64,000 bases of DNA. It comes from Pseudomonas sp. B21-015 (GTDB lineage: Bacteria; Pseudomonadota; Gammaproteobacteria; Pseudomonadales; Pseudomonadaceae). The DNA is taken from NCBI RefSeq assembly GCF_024749285.1, contig NZ_CP087196.1, forward strand, positions 1,984,001-2,048,000, in the 5' to 3' direction. Shown here in pieces: positions 1 through 9,520 of this stretch. The notes beneath the pieces are model-generated. The model ran no database searches and had not been told where the DNA came from. It saw only the letters and a list, made by a program, of their open reading frames with translations. The stretch's first letter is position 1. Every line of letters starts with the position of its first letter. Both the position numbers and the translations under genes were made by a program.

Positions 1-1
1 G

Positions 2-1825
2 TGGCTGTGGTTCACCGTGCTGTTCGCCAACTTCGCCGAAGCACTGGCCGAAGGTCGCGGCAAGGCCCGCGCCGACAGCCTCAAGGCCGGCAGCGAAGGC
101 TTGAGCGCCCGGCGCAAAAATGCCAATGGCAGCTTCCAGGTGGTGCCCGCCACCAGCCTGCGCAAGGGCGATGTGGTGCGCGTCGAAGCGGGGGAGATGA
201 TTCCCGGTGACGGCGAGGTGATCGAGGGCATCGCGGCGGTCAATGAAGCGGCGATTACCGGTGAATCGGCCCCCGTGATTCGCGAGTCCGGCGGCGACCG
301 CTCGGCCGTCACCGGCAACACTCGATTGGTGTCCGATTGGCTGCTGGTGCGCATCACCGCTAACCCCGGTGAGTCGACCCTGGACCGCATGATCGCGCTG
401 GTCGAAGGCGCCAAACGCCAGAAAACCCCGAACGAAGTGGCGCTGGATATCCTGCTGATCGGCCTGACCCTGATCTTTCTGCTGGTGGTAGTGACCCTGC
501 AACCGTTCGCCCACTTCGCCAACGGCAACCTGCCGCTGGTGTTCCTGGTGGCGCTATTGGTGACGCTGATTCCGACCACCATCGGTGGCTTGCTGTCGGC
601 CATCGGGATTGCCGGGATGGATCGCCTGGTGCGACTGAACGTGATCGCCAAATCCGGTCGCGCCGTGGAAGCGGCGGGTGACGTACACGTCCTGCTGCTG
701 GACAAGACCGGCACCATCACCTTCGGCAATCGTCGCTGCTCCGCGGTCTATGCCGCGCCTGGCGTCAGCGCCAGGGAACTGGCCGAAGGCGCGTTGTTCG
801 CTTCCCTGGCCGATGACACGGCTGAAGGCAAATCCATCGTCGACTACCTGCGCGGCCTTCACCCGCAACCCGAGCCGTCCGCCGAGCTGCTGACCGCTGT
901 GCCGTTCAGCGCGGAAACCCGCCTGTCCGGTGTCGACTATCAGGGCCGGGTCTATCGCAAGGGCGCGGTGGATTCGCTGCTGGCCTTCGTCGGCCTGAAA
1001 CGCGCCGATCTGGCAGCACCTCTGTCCCGGGAAATCGACAAGATCGCTCAGAGCGGTGGTACGCCGTTGCTGGTGTGCGCCGACGGCAAATTGCTCGGTG
1101 TCATTCACCTCAAGGACGTGGTTAAACCCGGTATTCGTGAGCGTTTCGCCGAGCTGCGCAAGCTGGGGATTCGCACCGTCATGGTGACCGGCGACAACCC
1201 GCTGACCGCCGCCGCGATTGCCGCCGAAGCGGGCGTGGATGATGTGCTGGCCGAAGCCACGCCGGAGAAAAAACTGGCGCGCATTCGCCATGAGCAGAAC
1301 GACGGTCGGCTGGTTGCCATGTGCGGCGACGGCGCCAACGACGCCCCGGCCCTGGCCCAGGCGGACGTCGGTATGGCGATGAACGACGGTACGCAAGCGG
1401 CGCGCGAGGCGGCCAACATGGTCGACCTCGACAGCGACCCGACCAAGCTGCTGGATGTGGTGCAAATCGGCAAGGAGTTGCTGGTGACCCGCGGTGCGCT
1501 CACCACCTTTTCCATCGCCAACGATGTGGCCAAGTACTTCGCGATCCTGCCCGCGCTGTTCGCCTCGATCTATCCGCAACTGGGTGTGCTCAATGTCATG
1601 CACCTGAGCAGTCCGCAGAGCGCGATTCTCTCGGCGATTGTGTTCAACGCCTTGATCATCGTCGTGCTGATTCCATTGGCGCTGCGGGGGGTGCGAGTTC
1701 AAGCGGCGAGTGCGGCGGCGTTGCTGCGGCGCAATCTGCTGATCTATGGACTGGGCGGGATTCTGGTGCCGTTCGTGGGCATCAAGGCGATCGACATGCT
1801 GTTGACGGCGTTGCATCTGGTTTAG
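2..1825 (+). CDS. kdpB: KdpB, ATPase subunit of the K+-transporting KdpFABC complex (5' end outside window)
   Basis: P-type ATPase subunit that powers high-affinity K+ uptake through KdpA in the inner membrane. The visible 607 residues lack roughly the first 80 of a usual KdpB of about 685. Seen: the TGES actuator loop, the DKTGT phosphorylation motif (Asp codon at 701-703), the TGDN and [10 protein letters not shown] hinge motifs, and membrane helices before the P-domain and at the C-terminus. The reading frame is open from base 2, so the start lies upstream of the window. It is followed by kdpC, kdpD and kdpE in the usual operon order, with a REPIN between kdpB and kdpC. Confidence 0.97.
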   Translation, partial: WLWFTVLFANFAEALAEGRGKARADSLKAGSEGLSARRKNANGSFQVVPATSLRKGDVVRVEAGEMIPGDGEVIEGIAAVNEAAITGESAPVIRESGGDRSAVTGNTRLVSDWLLVRITANPGESTLDRMIALVEGAKRQKTPNEVALDILLIGLTLIFLLVVVTLQPFAHFANGNLPLVFLVALLVTLIPTTIGGLLSAIGIAGMDRLVRLNVIAKSGRAVEAAGDVHVLLLDKTGTITFGNRRCSAVYAAPGVSARELAEGALFASLADDTAEGKSIVDYLRGLHPQPEPSAELLTAVPFSAETRLSGVDYQGRVYRKGAVDSLLAFVGLKRADLAAPLSREIDKIAQSGGTPLLVCADGKLLGVIHLKDVVKPGIRERFAELRKLGIRTVMVTGDNPLTAAAIAAEAGVDDVLAEATPEKKLARIRHEQNDGRLVAMCGDGANDAPALAQADVGMAMNDGTQAAREAANMVDLDSDPTKLLDVVQIGKELLVTRGALTTFSIANDVAKYFAILPALFASIYPQLGVLNVMHLSSPQSAILSAIVFNALIIVVLIPLALRGVRVQAASAAALLRRNLLIYGLGGILVPFVGIKAIDMLLTALHLV

Positions 1826-1851
1826 CGGTTGCTGCTCAGAGCAGAGGCTTT

Positions 1852-1984
1852 TGTGGCGAGGGAGCTTGCTCCCGCTGGGCTGCGAAGCGGCCCCACCTCA
1901 GGCCACCGTGTTTATTCAGGCACAGCGCATTCACCGGGTTTACGACTGCTGCGCAGCCGAGCGGGAGCAAGCTCCCTCGCCACA
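1852..1984. repeat. REPIN-type inverted repeat between kdpB and kdpC
   Basis: Two inverted arms, about 28 bases each, start TGTGGCGAGGGAGCTTGCTC and end with its reverse complement. They flank a divergent core of about 75 bases. The same arm type recurs at 59270-59403. Paired REP units of this form are typical of Pseudomonas intergenic regions. Here the pair lies inside an operon, where the hairpin may affect kdpBC mRNA processing (inference). Confidence 0.85.
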
Positions 1985-2036
1985 GGTGATGTGTGCCTTC
2001 CGAGTGATGAGTATTCTTCGAATCGAGGATTTTGAA

Positions 2037-2582
2037 ATGTCCACACTGATACGTCCGGCCCTGAGCCTGCTAGTGCTGATGACCCTGATCACCGGCGTCG
2101 CCTATCCCTTGGTGGTGACCGGCGTCGCCCAGGTCGCCTTCCCGGACCAGGCCAATGGCAGCCTGGTGCGCGACGCTGACGGCAAGGTCCGCGGCTCGTC
2201 GCTGATCGCCCAGGATTTCGTCGGCGACGCCTGGTTCCATCCACGGCCATCGGCCGGTGCCTTTGCCACCGTGTCGAGCAGCGCCAGCAACTTCTCGCCG
2301 AGCAATCCGGCGCTGGCCACTCGGGTTATCGACGAGGCCAATAAATTGCAGGTGCCAGGGCAGGGCCCGGTGCCGTTGGCCTTGCTGACCACCTCCGGCA
2401 GCGGTCTCGATCCGCACTTGCCACCGGCCGCGATTGCCTATCAACTGGCGCGTGTCGCGGCGGCACGCAATCTGCCGGTGACTACGCTTGAACAACTGCT
2501 GGACGCGCACATCGAGCAGCCGTTGGTGGGGCCGCCGGTGGTGAATGTGCTTGAGTTGAATGCGGCGCTGGAAAAGCTGTAA
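2037..2582 (+). CDS. kdpC: KdpC, K+-transporting ATPase accessory subunit
   Basis: Small single-span subunit of the KdpFABC potassium pump, thought to stabilise the complex and assist ATP binding by KdpB. 181 residues, the usual family length. An N-terminal membrane helix (about residues 5-30) is followed by the conserved periplasmic domain with the typical GSSLIAQ..F......FHPRPSA and SGSGLDPH segments. The ATG at 2037 is chosen because the family N-terminus ([12 protein letters not shown]) begins there; the frame is open further upstream only into the REPIN. kdpD follows after a second REPIN. Confidence 0.96.
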   Translation: MSTLIRPALSLLVLMTLITGVAYPLVVTGVAQVAFPDQANGSLVRDADGKVRGSSLIAQDFVGDAWFHPRPSAGAFATVSSSASNFSPSNPALATRVIDEANKLQVPGQGPVPLALLTTSGSGLDPHLPPAAIAYQLARVAAARNLPVTTLEQLLDAHIEQPLVGPPVVNVLELNAALEKL

Positions 2583-2599
2583 ATCGGTGGCGCTGCCAA

Positions 2600-2688
2600 T
2601 CGCGGGCAAGCCCGCTCCCACAGGAGGCAATGGTGGATACAGAATTTGTGACCACCATCGATCCCTGTGGGAGCGGGCTTGCCCGCGA
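2600..2688. repeat. REPIN-type inverted repeat between kdpC and kdpD
   Basis: The left arm TCGCGGGCAAGCCCGCTCCC (from 2600) and its inverted copy ending at 2688 flank a core of about 40 bases. The same arm sequence occurs at 6154-6265 and 49207-49286, so it belongs to a dispersed family in this genome. Confidence 0.88.
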
Positions 2689-2740
2689 AGAGGCCCTGAC
2701 AGTCACTGTATCAACATCAGAATGAGAGAGAGCTTCAAGC

Positions 2741-5392
2741 ATGAGTGACTCCGGCCGCGCCGACGCGCTGTTAGCAGACCTGCCCCGCGATGGCCGTGGC
2801 CGGCTCAAGGTGTTCCTTGGCGCGGCCCCGGGCGTCGGCAAGACCTACGCCATGCTGCAAGCTGCCCACACTCAACTGCGTCAGGGCGTGAAAGTCATGG
2901 CCGGGGTGGTTGAAACCCACGGCCGCGCCGAAACCGAAGCGCTACTCGCGGGTTTACCGCAGCAACCGTTGGTGCGCTCGGAATACCGCGGTGTGATGCT
3001 CGAAGAAATGGACCTCGACGGCTTGCTCGCCGCCAAACCGAAACTGGTGCTGGTCGACGAACTGGCCCACAGCAATGCCCCCGGCAGTCGTCACACCAAA
3101 CGCTGGCAAGACATCCAGGAGCTACTGGCCGCCGGCATCGACGTGTTCACCACGGTCAACGTCCAGCATCTGGAAAGCCTCAACGATCAGGTGCGCGGTA
3201 TCACCGGCGTACAGGTGCGCGAAACCCTGCCGGACTGGGTGTTGCAAGAAGCCTACGAACTGCTGTTGATCGACCTGCCGCCGCGTGAGTTGCTGGAGCG
3301 TCTGCGCGACGGCAAAGTCTACGTGCCGGAGCAGGCGCGGGCGGCCATCGATGCATTCTTCACCCAGACCAACCTCACCGCCCTGCGCGAACTGGCGATG
3401 CAAACCGCTGCGGCTCAAGTCGATGACGATCTGGCCCAGGGTTATCGCCAGTTGGGGCAGGCCGCACCGGCCGTGCGCGGTCGTTTGCTGGTGGGGGTCG
3501 ATGGCGATGCTCAGGCCGAGCGTCTGGTGCGTCACGCCAGTCGCGTCGCCCAGCGCCGGCATCTGCCGTGGAGCCTGGTGCATGTGGACAACGGCCGCGT
3601 GCGCGACGAGCAGTCGCGCCTGCGCCTGCAAAACGCTCAGCAACTGGCCGAACGCCTCGGGGGGGAAGTGGTGTTGCTGCGCGCCGGTGAGGTGGTGAAA
3701 ACCTTGATCCAGCACGCCGCCGAACGTCGCGCCAGTCTGATATTGGTGGGGCAGTCACGCCAGCGTTTACGTCGACGGTTGTTCGGCGGCGGTCTGGCCT
3801 CACGTTTGCTGCGTGATGCCCGCGGGCTGGAAATCAACGTGCTCGACAGCGATCACGAACAGCATCAGCCACGCCAACGCTCGGCGCAATCGCTGGTCTG
3901 GTTCGACTACGCGTTGGCGCTGGTGGCGACGGTGCTCGCCAGTGCCCTGGCCTGGGCGGTGTCGAGCGTCTTGCCGTTGCCCAACATTTCGCTGGTGTTC
4001 CTCGCGGCGGTGTTGCTGGTGGCGGTGCGCAGCAGCCTCGGCCCGGCGCTGGCCTGCGCGGCGCTGTCGTTTCTGACCTATGACTTTCTGTTCATTCCAC
4101 CGAAATTCTCATTTGCCATCCAGCGCGAAGAAGACGTGCTGACCTTGCTGTTCTTCCTGTTGATGGCGGCCCTCACCGGCAACCTGGCGGCGCGACAACG
4201 GCGGCAATTGCAGGCGTTGCGCGACACTCAGGAAGAAACCAGCGAACTGCTCGACCTGTCGCGCAAACTCACCGCCGCCACCGACCGTCAGGCGGTGGTC
4301 AGCGCTGCGGCGCAGCACCTCAATGGCTGGACCGACCTGAAACTGTGCCTGCTCAATCGCGATGGACAGAGCGGCTGGAAAGTCGAAACCGGTGGGCCGC
4401 TGGAGTTTTCCGAAGCCGAGCGCGCCGCCGCCGATTGGGCCTGGCAACACGACCAACCGGCCGGCGCGGGCACCGGCACATTGCCGTTCGGGCGCTGGTG
4501 GTGGTGGCCGTTGTCGGTGGACGACGGGCCGCTGGCGCTGCTCGGCGTGTGTGCCAAAGAGGGCCAGACCCTGAGTGGCCAGCGTCGGCGTTTGCTGACC
4601 GCGCTGAGCCAACCGCTGGCCCAGGCGTTGGCCCGGGCGCAACTGGCCGATGACCTTGAGGCGGCGCGCTTGCATGGCGAAACCGAGCAACTGCGCAGTG
4701 CGCTGCTGGCCTCGGTGTCCCACGATTTGCGTACACCGCTGACTTCCATGCGCGGCAGCATCGACAGCCTACTGGCGCTGGGCGAAGCGATTCCGCTTGC
4801 GGACCGCCGCGAACTGCTCGAAGGCACCCGCGATGAAGCCGAACGGCTGGATCGCTACATTCAAAACCTGCTGGACATGACTCGCCTCGGTCACGGCGCC
4901 CTGAAGCTGGCGCGGGACTGGGTGTCGCCGGCAGACATCGTCGGCAGTTCGCTCAATCGTCTGCGCGCGGTGCTGGCGTCGTTGCAAGTCATTACCGAAG
5001 TGCCGGCCGAGCTGCCGCTGCTCTATGTGCATGCCGCGTTGATCGAACAAGCACTGGTCAACGTGCTGGAAAACGCCGCGCGTTTCTCACCGCCCCACGG
5101 GCGTCTTGAATTGCGTGCCGGCACCACTGACAGCGAATTGTTTTTTTCGGTGAGCGATGAGGGGCCGGGGATTCCGGAGGAGGAACGGGCGAAGGTTTTC
5201 GACATGTTCTACACCGCCGCGCGCGGCGATCGCGGCGGGCAGGGCACCGGGCTGGGGCTGGCGATCTGTCAGGGCATGGTCGGTGCCCATGGCGGGCGGA
5301 TCAGCATCGCCGACGGTATCGAAGGGCGCGGCACCTGCATCACGCTGCACCTGCCGTTGCAGACTCAGCCGGGATTGGACAGTGAAGCCTGA
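2741..5392 (+). CDS. kdpD: KdpD, turgor/K+ sensor histidine kinase
   Basis: Membrane sensor kinase that phosphorylates KdpE when K+ is limiting. 883 residues, full length. Order of parts: N-terminal KdpD domain with a Walker A motif GAAPGVGKT (residues 27-35), a USP-like domain (about 240-370), four clustered membrane helices (about 385-490), a GAF-like region, then the kinase core. The core holds His661 in SHDLRTPL, the N-box NVLENAARFSPP and the G-boxes DEGPGIPEE and GTGLGLAI. A start-proximal GAGAGAG-type SD precedes the ATG. It is followed 48 bases later by kdpE. Confidence 0.97.
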   Translation: MSDSGRADALLADLPRDGRGRLKVFLGAAPGVGKTYAMLQAAHTQLRQGVKVMAGVVETHGRAETEALLAGLPQQPLVRSEYRGVMLEEMDLDGLLAAKPKLVLVDELAHSNAPGSRHTKRWQDIQELLAAGIDVFTTVNVQHLESLNDQVRGITGVQVRETLPDWVLQEAYELLLIDLPPRELLERLRDGKVYVPEQARAAIDAFFTQTNLTALRELAMQTAAAQVDDDLAQGYRQLGQAAPAVRGRLLVGVDGDAQAERLVRHASRVAQRRHLPWSLVHVDNGRVRDEQSRLRLQNAQQLAERLGGEVVLLRAGEVVKTLIQHAAERRASLILVGQSRQRLRRRLFGGGLASRLLRDARGLEINVLDSDHEQHQPRQRSAQSLVWFDYALALVATVLASALAWAVSSVLPLPNISLVFLAAVLLVAVRSSLGPALACAALSFLTYDFLFIPPKFSFAIQREEDVLTLLFFLLMAALTGNLAARQRRQLQALRDTQEETSELLDLSRKLTAATDRQAVVSAAAQHLNGWTDLKLCLLNRDGQSGWKVETGGPLEFSEAERAAADWAWQHDQPAGAGTGTLPFGRWWWWPLSVDDGPLALLGVCAKEGQTLSGQRRRLLTALSQPLAQALARAQLADDLEAARLHGETEQLRSALLASVSHDLRTPLTSMRGSIDSLLALGEAIPLADRRELLEGTRDEAERLDRYIQNLLDMTRLGHGALKLARDWVSPADIVGSSLNRLRAVLASLQVITEVPAELPLLYVHAALIEQALVNVLENAARFSPPHGRLELRAGTTDSELFFSVSDEGPGIPEEERAKVFDMFYTAARGDRGGQGTGLGLAICQGMVGAHGGRISIADGIEGRGTCITLHLPLQTQPGLDSEA

Positions 5393-5440
5393 ACCCGCCT
5401 GCGCTACTCTCTTGCCACCTCTTTGTGTTGATGTGAATTC

Positions 5441-6139
5441 ATGAGCCAGACCGCGACCATTTTGGTCATCGACGACGAACCGCAGATCCGCAAATTCCTG
5501 CGCATCAGCCTGGCCTCCCAAGGCTACAAAGTGCTGGAAGCCGGCACCGGCACGGAAGGCCTGGCCCAGGCCGCGTTGAACAAACCCGACCTGCTGGTGC
5601 TCGACCTCGGCCTCCCGGACATGGACGGCCAACAGGTGCTGCGCGAGTTTCGCGAATGGTCGACGGTGCCGGTGCTGGTGCTCTCGGTGCGCGCCAGCGA
5701 AGGGCAGAAAGTCCAAGCGCTGGACGGTGGCGCCAACGACTACGTGACCAAGCCGTTCGGCATCCAGGAATTTCTGGCCCGAGTGCGCGCCTTGTTGCGT
5801 CAGGCACCGACGGGAGAGGCCCAGGAAGCGGCGCTCAATTTCGGCCCGCTCACCGTGGACCTGGCTTATCGCCGGGTGCTATTGGACGGCGCCGAAGTGG
5901 CGCTGACGCGCAAGGAATACGCCGTGCTGGCGCAACTGGCACGGCACCCGGGGCGGGTCATCACCCAGCAGCAATTGCTCAAGGACATCTGGGGGCCGAC
6001 CCACACAGAAGACAGCCACTATCTGCGGATAGTGGTGGGGCACTTGCGACAGAAACTGGCGGACGATCCGACTCAGCCACGGTTCATCGTCACCGAGGCC
6101 GGGGTTGGGTATCGGTTGTTGAGTGAAGGCAGCCTTTAG
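5441..6139 (+). CDS. kdpE: KdpE, OmpR-family response regulator of the kdp operon
   Basis: Cytoplasmic transcription activator, partner of KdpD. 232 residues: receiver domain with acidic pair D11/D12, phosphoacceptor D55 (LVLDLGLPD) and K104 (YVTKPF), then a winged-helix OmpR/PhoB domain (about 128-228) with the LTRKEYAVL and HYLRIVVGHLRQKL segments. It lies immediately downstream of its kinase gene, as in other Pseudomonas. A REPIN with 35-base perfect arms follows and separates it from the convergent esterase gene. Confidence 0.97.
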   Translation: MSQTATILVIDDEPQIRKFLRISLASQGYKVLEAGTGTEGLAQAALNKPDLLVLDLGLPDMDGQQVLREFREWSTVPVLVLSVRASEGQKVQALDGGANDYVTKPFGIQEFLARVRALLRQAPTGEAQEAALNFGPLTVDLAYRRVLLDGAEVALTRKEYAVLAQLARHPGRVITQQQLLKDIWGPTHTEDSHYLRIVVGHLRQKLADDPTQPRFIVTEAGVGYRLLSEGSL

Positions 6140-6153
6140 GTTTTGTGATGCCT

Positions 6154-6265
6154 GATCCTGCGCCATCGCGGGCAAGCCCGCTCCCACAAGTTTTTGTGGC
6201 GGTCACATGATTTGTGAACACCCGGGACACTGTGGGAGCGGGCTTGCCCGCGATGGCGCAGGATC
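6154..6265. repeat. REPIN with 35-bp perfect inverted arms between kdpE and the esterase gene
   Basis: Arms 6154-6188 and 6231-6265 are perfect inverted copies that begin GATCCTGCGCCATCGCGGGC. The loop is 42 bases. It lies between two convergent genes, so the hairpin could also act as a shared transcription stop (inference). Confidence 0.9.
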
Positions 6266-6267
6266 AT

Positions 6268-7317
6268 TCACCGCCAATCTTCATTTCGCTCATTCTCATA
6301 CCGATCCAGCGTATCGCGCGCGATCTCGCGCCCCAGCGCGATCAACTCCGGCGCCTTGTAAAACTCGAAAAACCGGCACACCCGCTTGGGCACGTTGATC
6401 AGGATATCCGGCGGATACCCGGCAATCTTGTACTGCGCCAATGACGTCTGCATCACCTCGAAACTCTGGTTGATCAGGTCCAGCAAGGACGCCGGCCCCA
6501 CGTTGTCGATGATGATCGACCCGGTGGCGGACTTTGGTGCGCCATTGCTTTCCGGGGCCGCCGCCGGTTGCTGGGCTTGGGGCTCGGCGGATTCGATCCA
6601 CGGGTTGATCTCGGCGGCTTCTGCCATCAACGCTTCCTTTTCCAGCAGCAGCAATTGTTCCGCCTGTTTGCGGCGGAAGGGCATTTTCGAGCCCAGCGAA
6701 TTGATCAGGCTGTCGAACCGGGACCTGAACGCAGCCGGGCGCTGGATCACTGGCAGTTGATAATGACGCTGGTTGGTAGAGTTGAGGTTGACCGCGATGA
6801 TCAGGTCGCAATGGCTCGACACCACCGGCACGATTGGCAACGGGTTGAGGATACCGCCGTCCACCAGCATTCGATTGCCCTGCATCACCGGCGTGAACAG
6901 GCTGGGGATCGCCGCCGAGGCGCGCATGGCCTGGTGCAGGCAACCTTCCTGGAACCAGATTTCCTGCTGGTTGGTCAGGTCTGTGGCCACGGCCGTGTAG
7001 GGGATGCGCAGGTCTTCGATATTGATCTCGCCGACGATCTTGCGGATCTGCCCGAAGACCTTCTCCCCGCGAATCGCGCCCAGGCGAAAGCTGACGTCTA
7101 CGAGACGCAACACGTCGAGGTAATCCAGGCTCTCGATCCAGTCGCGATAATCGTTGAGTTTACCGGCGGCATAGATCCCGCCGACCACCGCGCCCATGGA
7201 ACAACCGGCGATGCAGGCGATGTCGTAGCCGCGCCGTTCGATTTCTTCAATGACGCCAATATGGGCGTAGCCCCGGGCGCCACCCGAGCCCAACACCAGT
7301 GCGACACGCTTTTTCAT
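6268..7317 (-). CDS. Patatin-like phospholipase/esterase (RssA-like)
   Basis: Serine acyl hydrolase of the patatin fold. 349 residues. Seen: the oxyanion-hole motif GSGGARG (residues 10-16), the nucleophile elbow GCSMG (Ser40) and the catalytic Asp in DGG (D153). The C-terminal half carries a low-complexity Ala/Gln/Pro linker and an RssA-like tail. The ATG at 7317 is chosen because the family N-terminus MKKRVALVLGSGG starts there, leaving out 16 upstream in-frame codons; an AGAGAGG-type SD precedes it. The natural substrate is not known. Confidence 0.92.
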   Translation of the reverse strand: MKKRVALVLGSGGARGYAHIGVIEEIERRGYDIACIAGCSMGAVVGGIYAAGKLNDYRDWIESLDYLDVLRLVDVSFRLGAIRGEKVFGQIRKIVGEINIEDLRIPYTAVATDLTNQQEIWFQEGCLHQAMRASAAIPSLFTPVMQGNRMLVDGGILNPLPIVPVVSSHCDLIIAVNLNSTNQRHYQLPVIQRPAAFRSRFDSLINSLGSKMPFRRKQAEQLLLLEKEALMAEAAEINPWIESAEPQAQQPAAAPESNGAPKSATGSIIIDNVGPASLLDLINQSFEVMQTSLAQYKIAGYPPDILINVPKRVCRFFEFYKAPELIALGREIARDTLDRYENERNEDWR

Positions 7318-7538
7318 GAATCGACCTCTCTGACAAGGCTCAACAATGCACCCATCGAGGGGCACGCTTCAATCGCTATGGTCGTTCGACAGGGCCAGTG
7401 CGTCGTTATTTGATACTCCGGGAAGGCGAATGGGTGTTCTCGCGAGCGCTATAGTTTCCACTACAGGTACAAGGCACTTTTCCCGCGCCAGAGCGGTCTT
7501 ACCTGCACGACTGTTTACCTATTTTTGAGGTGTGAGTG

Positions 7539-7817
7539 ATGAAAGCCTGGATCTGTGTGCCGATGATTGCCCTGGCACTGGCCGGTTGTGCCGGTAAGAC
7601 CGCTTACCGTGACAGCTGCGGTAGCCAGCTCGACGCCGCCTGGCATGAACTGGACCTGGCCAAGGTCGAGGGCTTCGCCGGGACCGTCAGCTACTCCAAG
7701 GCGCTGTCGTTGCTGACCGGTGCCAAGACCCAGCAGCAATTCGAAGCCTACGAGGGCTGCTCCAGGAAGGCCGAGAAGGCCCGTTTCTACATTCGTGAGT
7801 CCCGCGCCGGCCGTTGA
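7539..7817 (+). CDS. Small predicted lipoprotein
   Basis: 92 residues. The N-terminal signal MKAWICVPMIALALAGC ends in a lipobox (ALAGC), so it is expected to be lipidated and exported. The mature part has two or three further cysteines (DSCGSQLD, EGCSRK) and short helices with no domain I recognise. It starts at the ATG at 7539, with GAGG eight bases upstream; a GTG sits directly before it. The gene stands alone between the esterase and the CHAD gene. Function unknown. Confidence 0.8.
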   Translation: MKAWICVPMIALALAGCAGKTAYRDSCGSQLDAAWHELDLAKVEGFAGTVSYSKALSLLTGAKTQQQFEAYEGCSRKAEKARFYIRESRAGR

Positions 7818-7863
7818 GGCATGATGGAGCGCACTTGGGGCAATTCGATTCAGGGAGCACGCG

Positions 7864-8631
7864 ATGTCGGCCTTGGTTGATCGGTTGGTGGCTCATGTAG
7901 TGGGCCTGGAAGTCCGTTTGCTGGCCTGTCAGGCTCGCTTGAGTGTCCGTACCGACTCGGAAGCGCTGCACGACCTGCGCACCACTGTGCGCCGGTTGCG
8001 CAGCCTGCTGCGGCCCTTGCGCGGTTTGCCCGGGGTCGAACAGCTGGAGGCGGCGTCGTCCCGGGTCGGCCAACTGACCACACCGTTGCGCGATCGTGAA
8101 GTGCTGGCGGCGTACTTGCTCCAGCACGATCAACCCGAGGCTGCGCACCGGCGCATGGCGCGGATGGCCGAGGCTTATCCAGCAGTGGCGACGAGCCCGG
8201 AGCTGGCACAGTTGCTGATGATCCTTGACGCGTTTCCGCGTTTCCTGCGGGCCTCTCAGCGCCAGGGCTTGCTCAAGGGCTTGCGCAAACGCATCGAAAA
8301 ACGCTTGGCCAAACAATGGAAGAAACTCGATCAGGCCCTGCATGACCCGGCCCATGACCGCCATCGTCTACGTCTGCTGATCAAGCGCGTGCGCTATGGC
8401 ATCGAAGCCTACCCCGAACTGGATCGTTTGCCGGAAGCGGCCCTGCCCAGACTGAAGTCGGCCCAGGCGGCGTTGGGCGATTGGCACGACAGCTGGCAGT
8501 GGCTGGCCCGCGCCCGGGAAGAGCCCGATTTGCAGCCGTGTGTTGCTACCTGGAAAACCACCATGGCCAACGCCGAAGAGCGCGCCGACCGCGTCCTCGA
8601 CAAACTCAGCGCCGCCTGCTTCAAATCCTGA
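7864..8631 (+). CDS. CHAD domain protein
   Basis: 255 residues, almost entirely helical. The conserved CHAD signature is visible: HDLRTTVRRLRSLLRPL near residue 40, and further His and Arg residues in the second half (HDPAHDRHRLRLLIKRVRYG). CHAD domains bind polyphosphate through conserved basic helices. This protein lacks the CYTH partner domain that many carry, so it is a stand-alone CHAD protein. A role in polyphosphate biology is inferred from the family only. A GGGAGCACGCG leader precedes the ATG. Confidence 0.85.
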   Translation: MSALVDRLVAHVVGLEVRLLACQARLSVRTDSEALHDLRTTVRRLRSLLRPLRGLPGVEQLEAASSRVGQLTTPLRDREVLAAYLLQHDQPEAAHRRMARMAEAYPAVATSPELAQLLMILDAFPRFLRASQRQGLLKGLRKRIEKRLAKQWKKLDQALHDPAHDRHRLRLLIKRVRYGIEAYPELDRLPEAALPRLKSAQAALGDWHDSWQWLARAREEPDLQPCVATWKTTMANAEERADRVLDKLSAACFKS

Positions 8632-8648
8632 AACCCCCACAAATCCAA

Positions 8649-8732
8649 TGTGGGCTTGCTCGCGAAAGCGGTCTGACATTCAACATAGGCGTTGAATGTT
8701 GTGCCCTCTTCGCGAGCAAGCCCGCTTCCACA
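8649..8732. repeat. REPIN-type inverted repeat downstream of the CHAD gene
   Basis: The arm TGTGGGCTTGCTCGCGAA (8649-8666) is matched by the inverted TTCGCGAGCAAGCCCGCTTC (8709-8728, continuing to 8732). The core holds a second perfect hairpin, ACATTCAAC / GTTGAATGT (8676-8699). It belongs to a related but different REP arm family from the one at 2600. Confidence 0.82.
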
Positions 8733-8855
8733 TTAGTTTGTGTGTTCCTGCCAGGTACGGCTCATCTGTCAGTGATTTTGGCCGGAATAAGCGCTGTGCC
8801 TGCCTTGCGGGCTGGTTAAGATCGCTCCATCCATTTCCCTGTCTCTGAGGTTCCC

Positions 8856-9419
8856 ATGCGCTTTTCCGATCTGCTCGACGCTGTTCGCAGCCAGCCGCAG
8901 GAAGTGTCTATTCCGGCCGAATGGGGCCAGGGGCGGGCGAGTTTTGGGGGGCTGATAGCCGCCTTGCAATACGAAGCCATGCGCGCAAAAGTCCCGGCGG
9001 ATCGCCCGGTGCGCTCGCTGGCAATCACCTTTGTCGGCCCGGTCGAGCCCGATGTGCCGGTCAGTTTTGAAGTCGATGTATTGCGTGAAGGCAAAGCCGT
9101 CAGCCAGGTGCTGGGCCGGGCGCTGCAGAAGGGGCAAGTGGTGACGTTGGTCCAGGGTAGCTTCGGTGCCTCGCGACCGTCCGAAGTGGTCGTCACGGCC
9201 AACCCGGCTCCCGAGATGAAGCACTGGGACGACTGCCAGGAACTGCCGTACCTCAAAGGCGTGACCCCGGAATTCATGCGTTACCTGGCCATGCGCTGGA
9301 GTGTTGGTGGCATGCCGTTCACCGGTAACAAATCACGGGACATGGGGGGATGGGTGCGCTTGCGTGGGGATGGGGAGGGCGAGGCGGTCAGCGAGGCGCA
9401 TATTCTTGTTCAGGACTGA
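8856..9419 (+). pseudogene. Acyl-CoA thioesterase (hotdog family), 5' part cut by the prophage
   Basis: The reading frame encodes 187 residues, of which the first 183 are chromosomal. It then runs into the prophage left end at 9407 and stops at 9419. The sequence looks like a double-hotdog TesB-like acyl-CoA thioesterase (GQGRASFGGLIAALQYEAM ... FVGPVEPDVPVSFEVDVLREGKAVSQ). Joining 8856-9406 to 48462-48708 restores a continuous frame of 265 residues (...EAHIL then ALVDAWPP...), the usual family length. The left fragment lacks the C-terminal hotdog and is very likely inactive. Confidence 0.93.
9401..9406. repeat. Target-site duplication, left copy (TATTCT)
   Basis: TATTCT at 9401-9406 matches 48456-48461 on the other side of the prophage. 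It abuts the left TG of the element. With the conventional TG...CA ends the duplication is 6 bases. Two further matching bases (CA) outside and inside make the exact length ambiguous by a base or so. Confidence 0.85.
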
Positions 9420-9449
9420 GATAAATATCTAGGAATGGTTGAGATAATC
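9417..9449. promoter_or_regulatory. Left-end transposase binding-site candidates (two TGAGATAA repeats)
   Basis: TGAGATAAAT at 9417-9426 and TGAGATAATC at 9440-9449 are direct repeats 23 bases apart, starting 10 bases inside the left end. The same core occurs inverted near the right end (48413-48422). Position and spacing fit the att-end sites bound by MuA-type transposases; binding itself is inferred. Confidence 0.6.
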
Positions 9450-9494
9450 ATGGGATATGAGGGGCCATAGTGGGCGTTGCTGGGATCGAAACTG

Positions 9495-9520
9495 CAAAAC
9501 CGTTGCACTCTATGCAACGG
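9495..9520 (-). terminator. Terminator of the early operon
   Basis: Read on the minus strand: CCGTTGCA-TAGAG-TGCAACGG, an 8-bp perfect stem with a 5-base loop, followed by TTTT. It overlaps the stop codon of the last early gene (9510-9512) and lies just inside the left end, where transcription should stop before entering the host gene. Confidence 0.65.

Noticed and set aside
554..1816. 420-codon minus-strand frame inside kdpB
   Set aside because: Lies antisense to a fully supported P-type ATPase gene; its His/Arg/Gln-rich translation is typical of a shadow frame in high-G+C DNA and it has no ribosome site.
8856..9419. Thioesterase fragment as a complete short thioesterase gene
   Set aside because: Its last codons are prophage sequence and the missing C-terminal part is found intact, in frame, at 48462-48708.
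9407..9507. tRNA-type attachment site at the prophage end
   Set aside because: No tRNA-like sequence is present; the ends fit transposition into a protein-coding gene, not site-specific integration, and there is no integrase gene.
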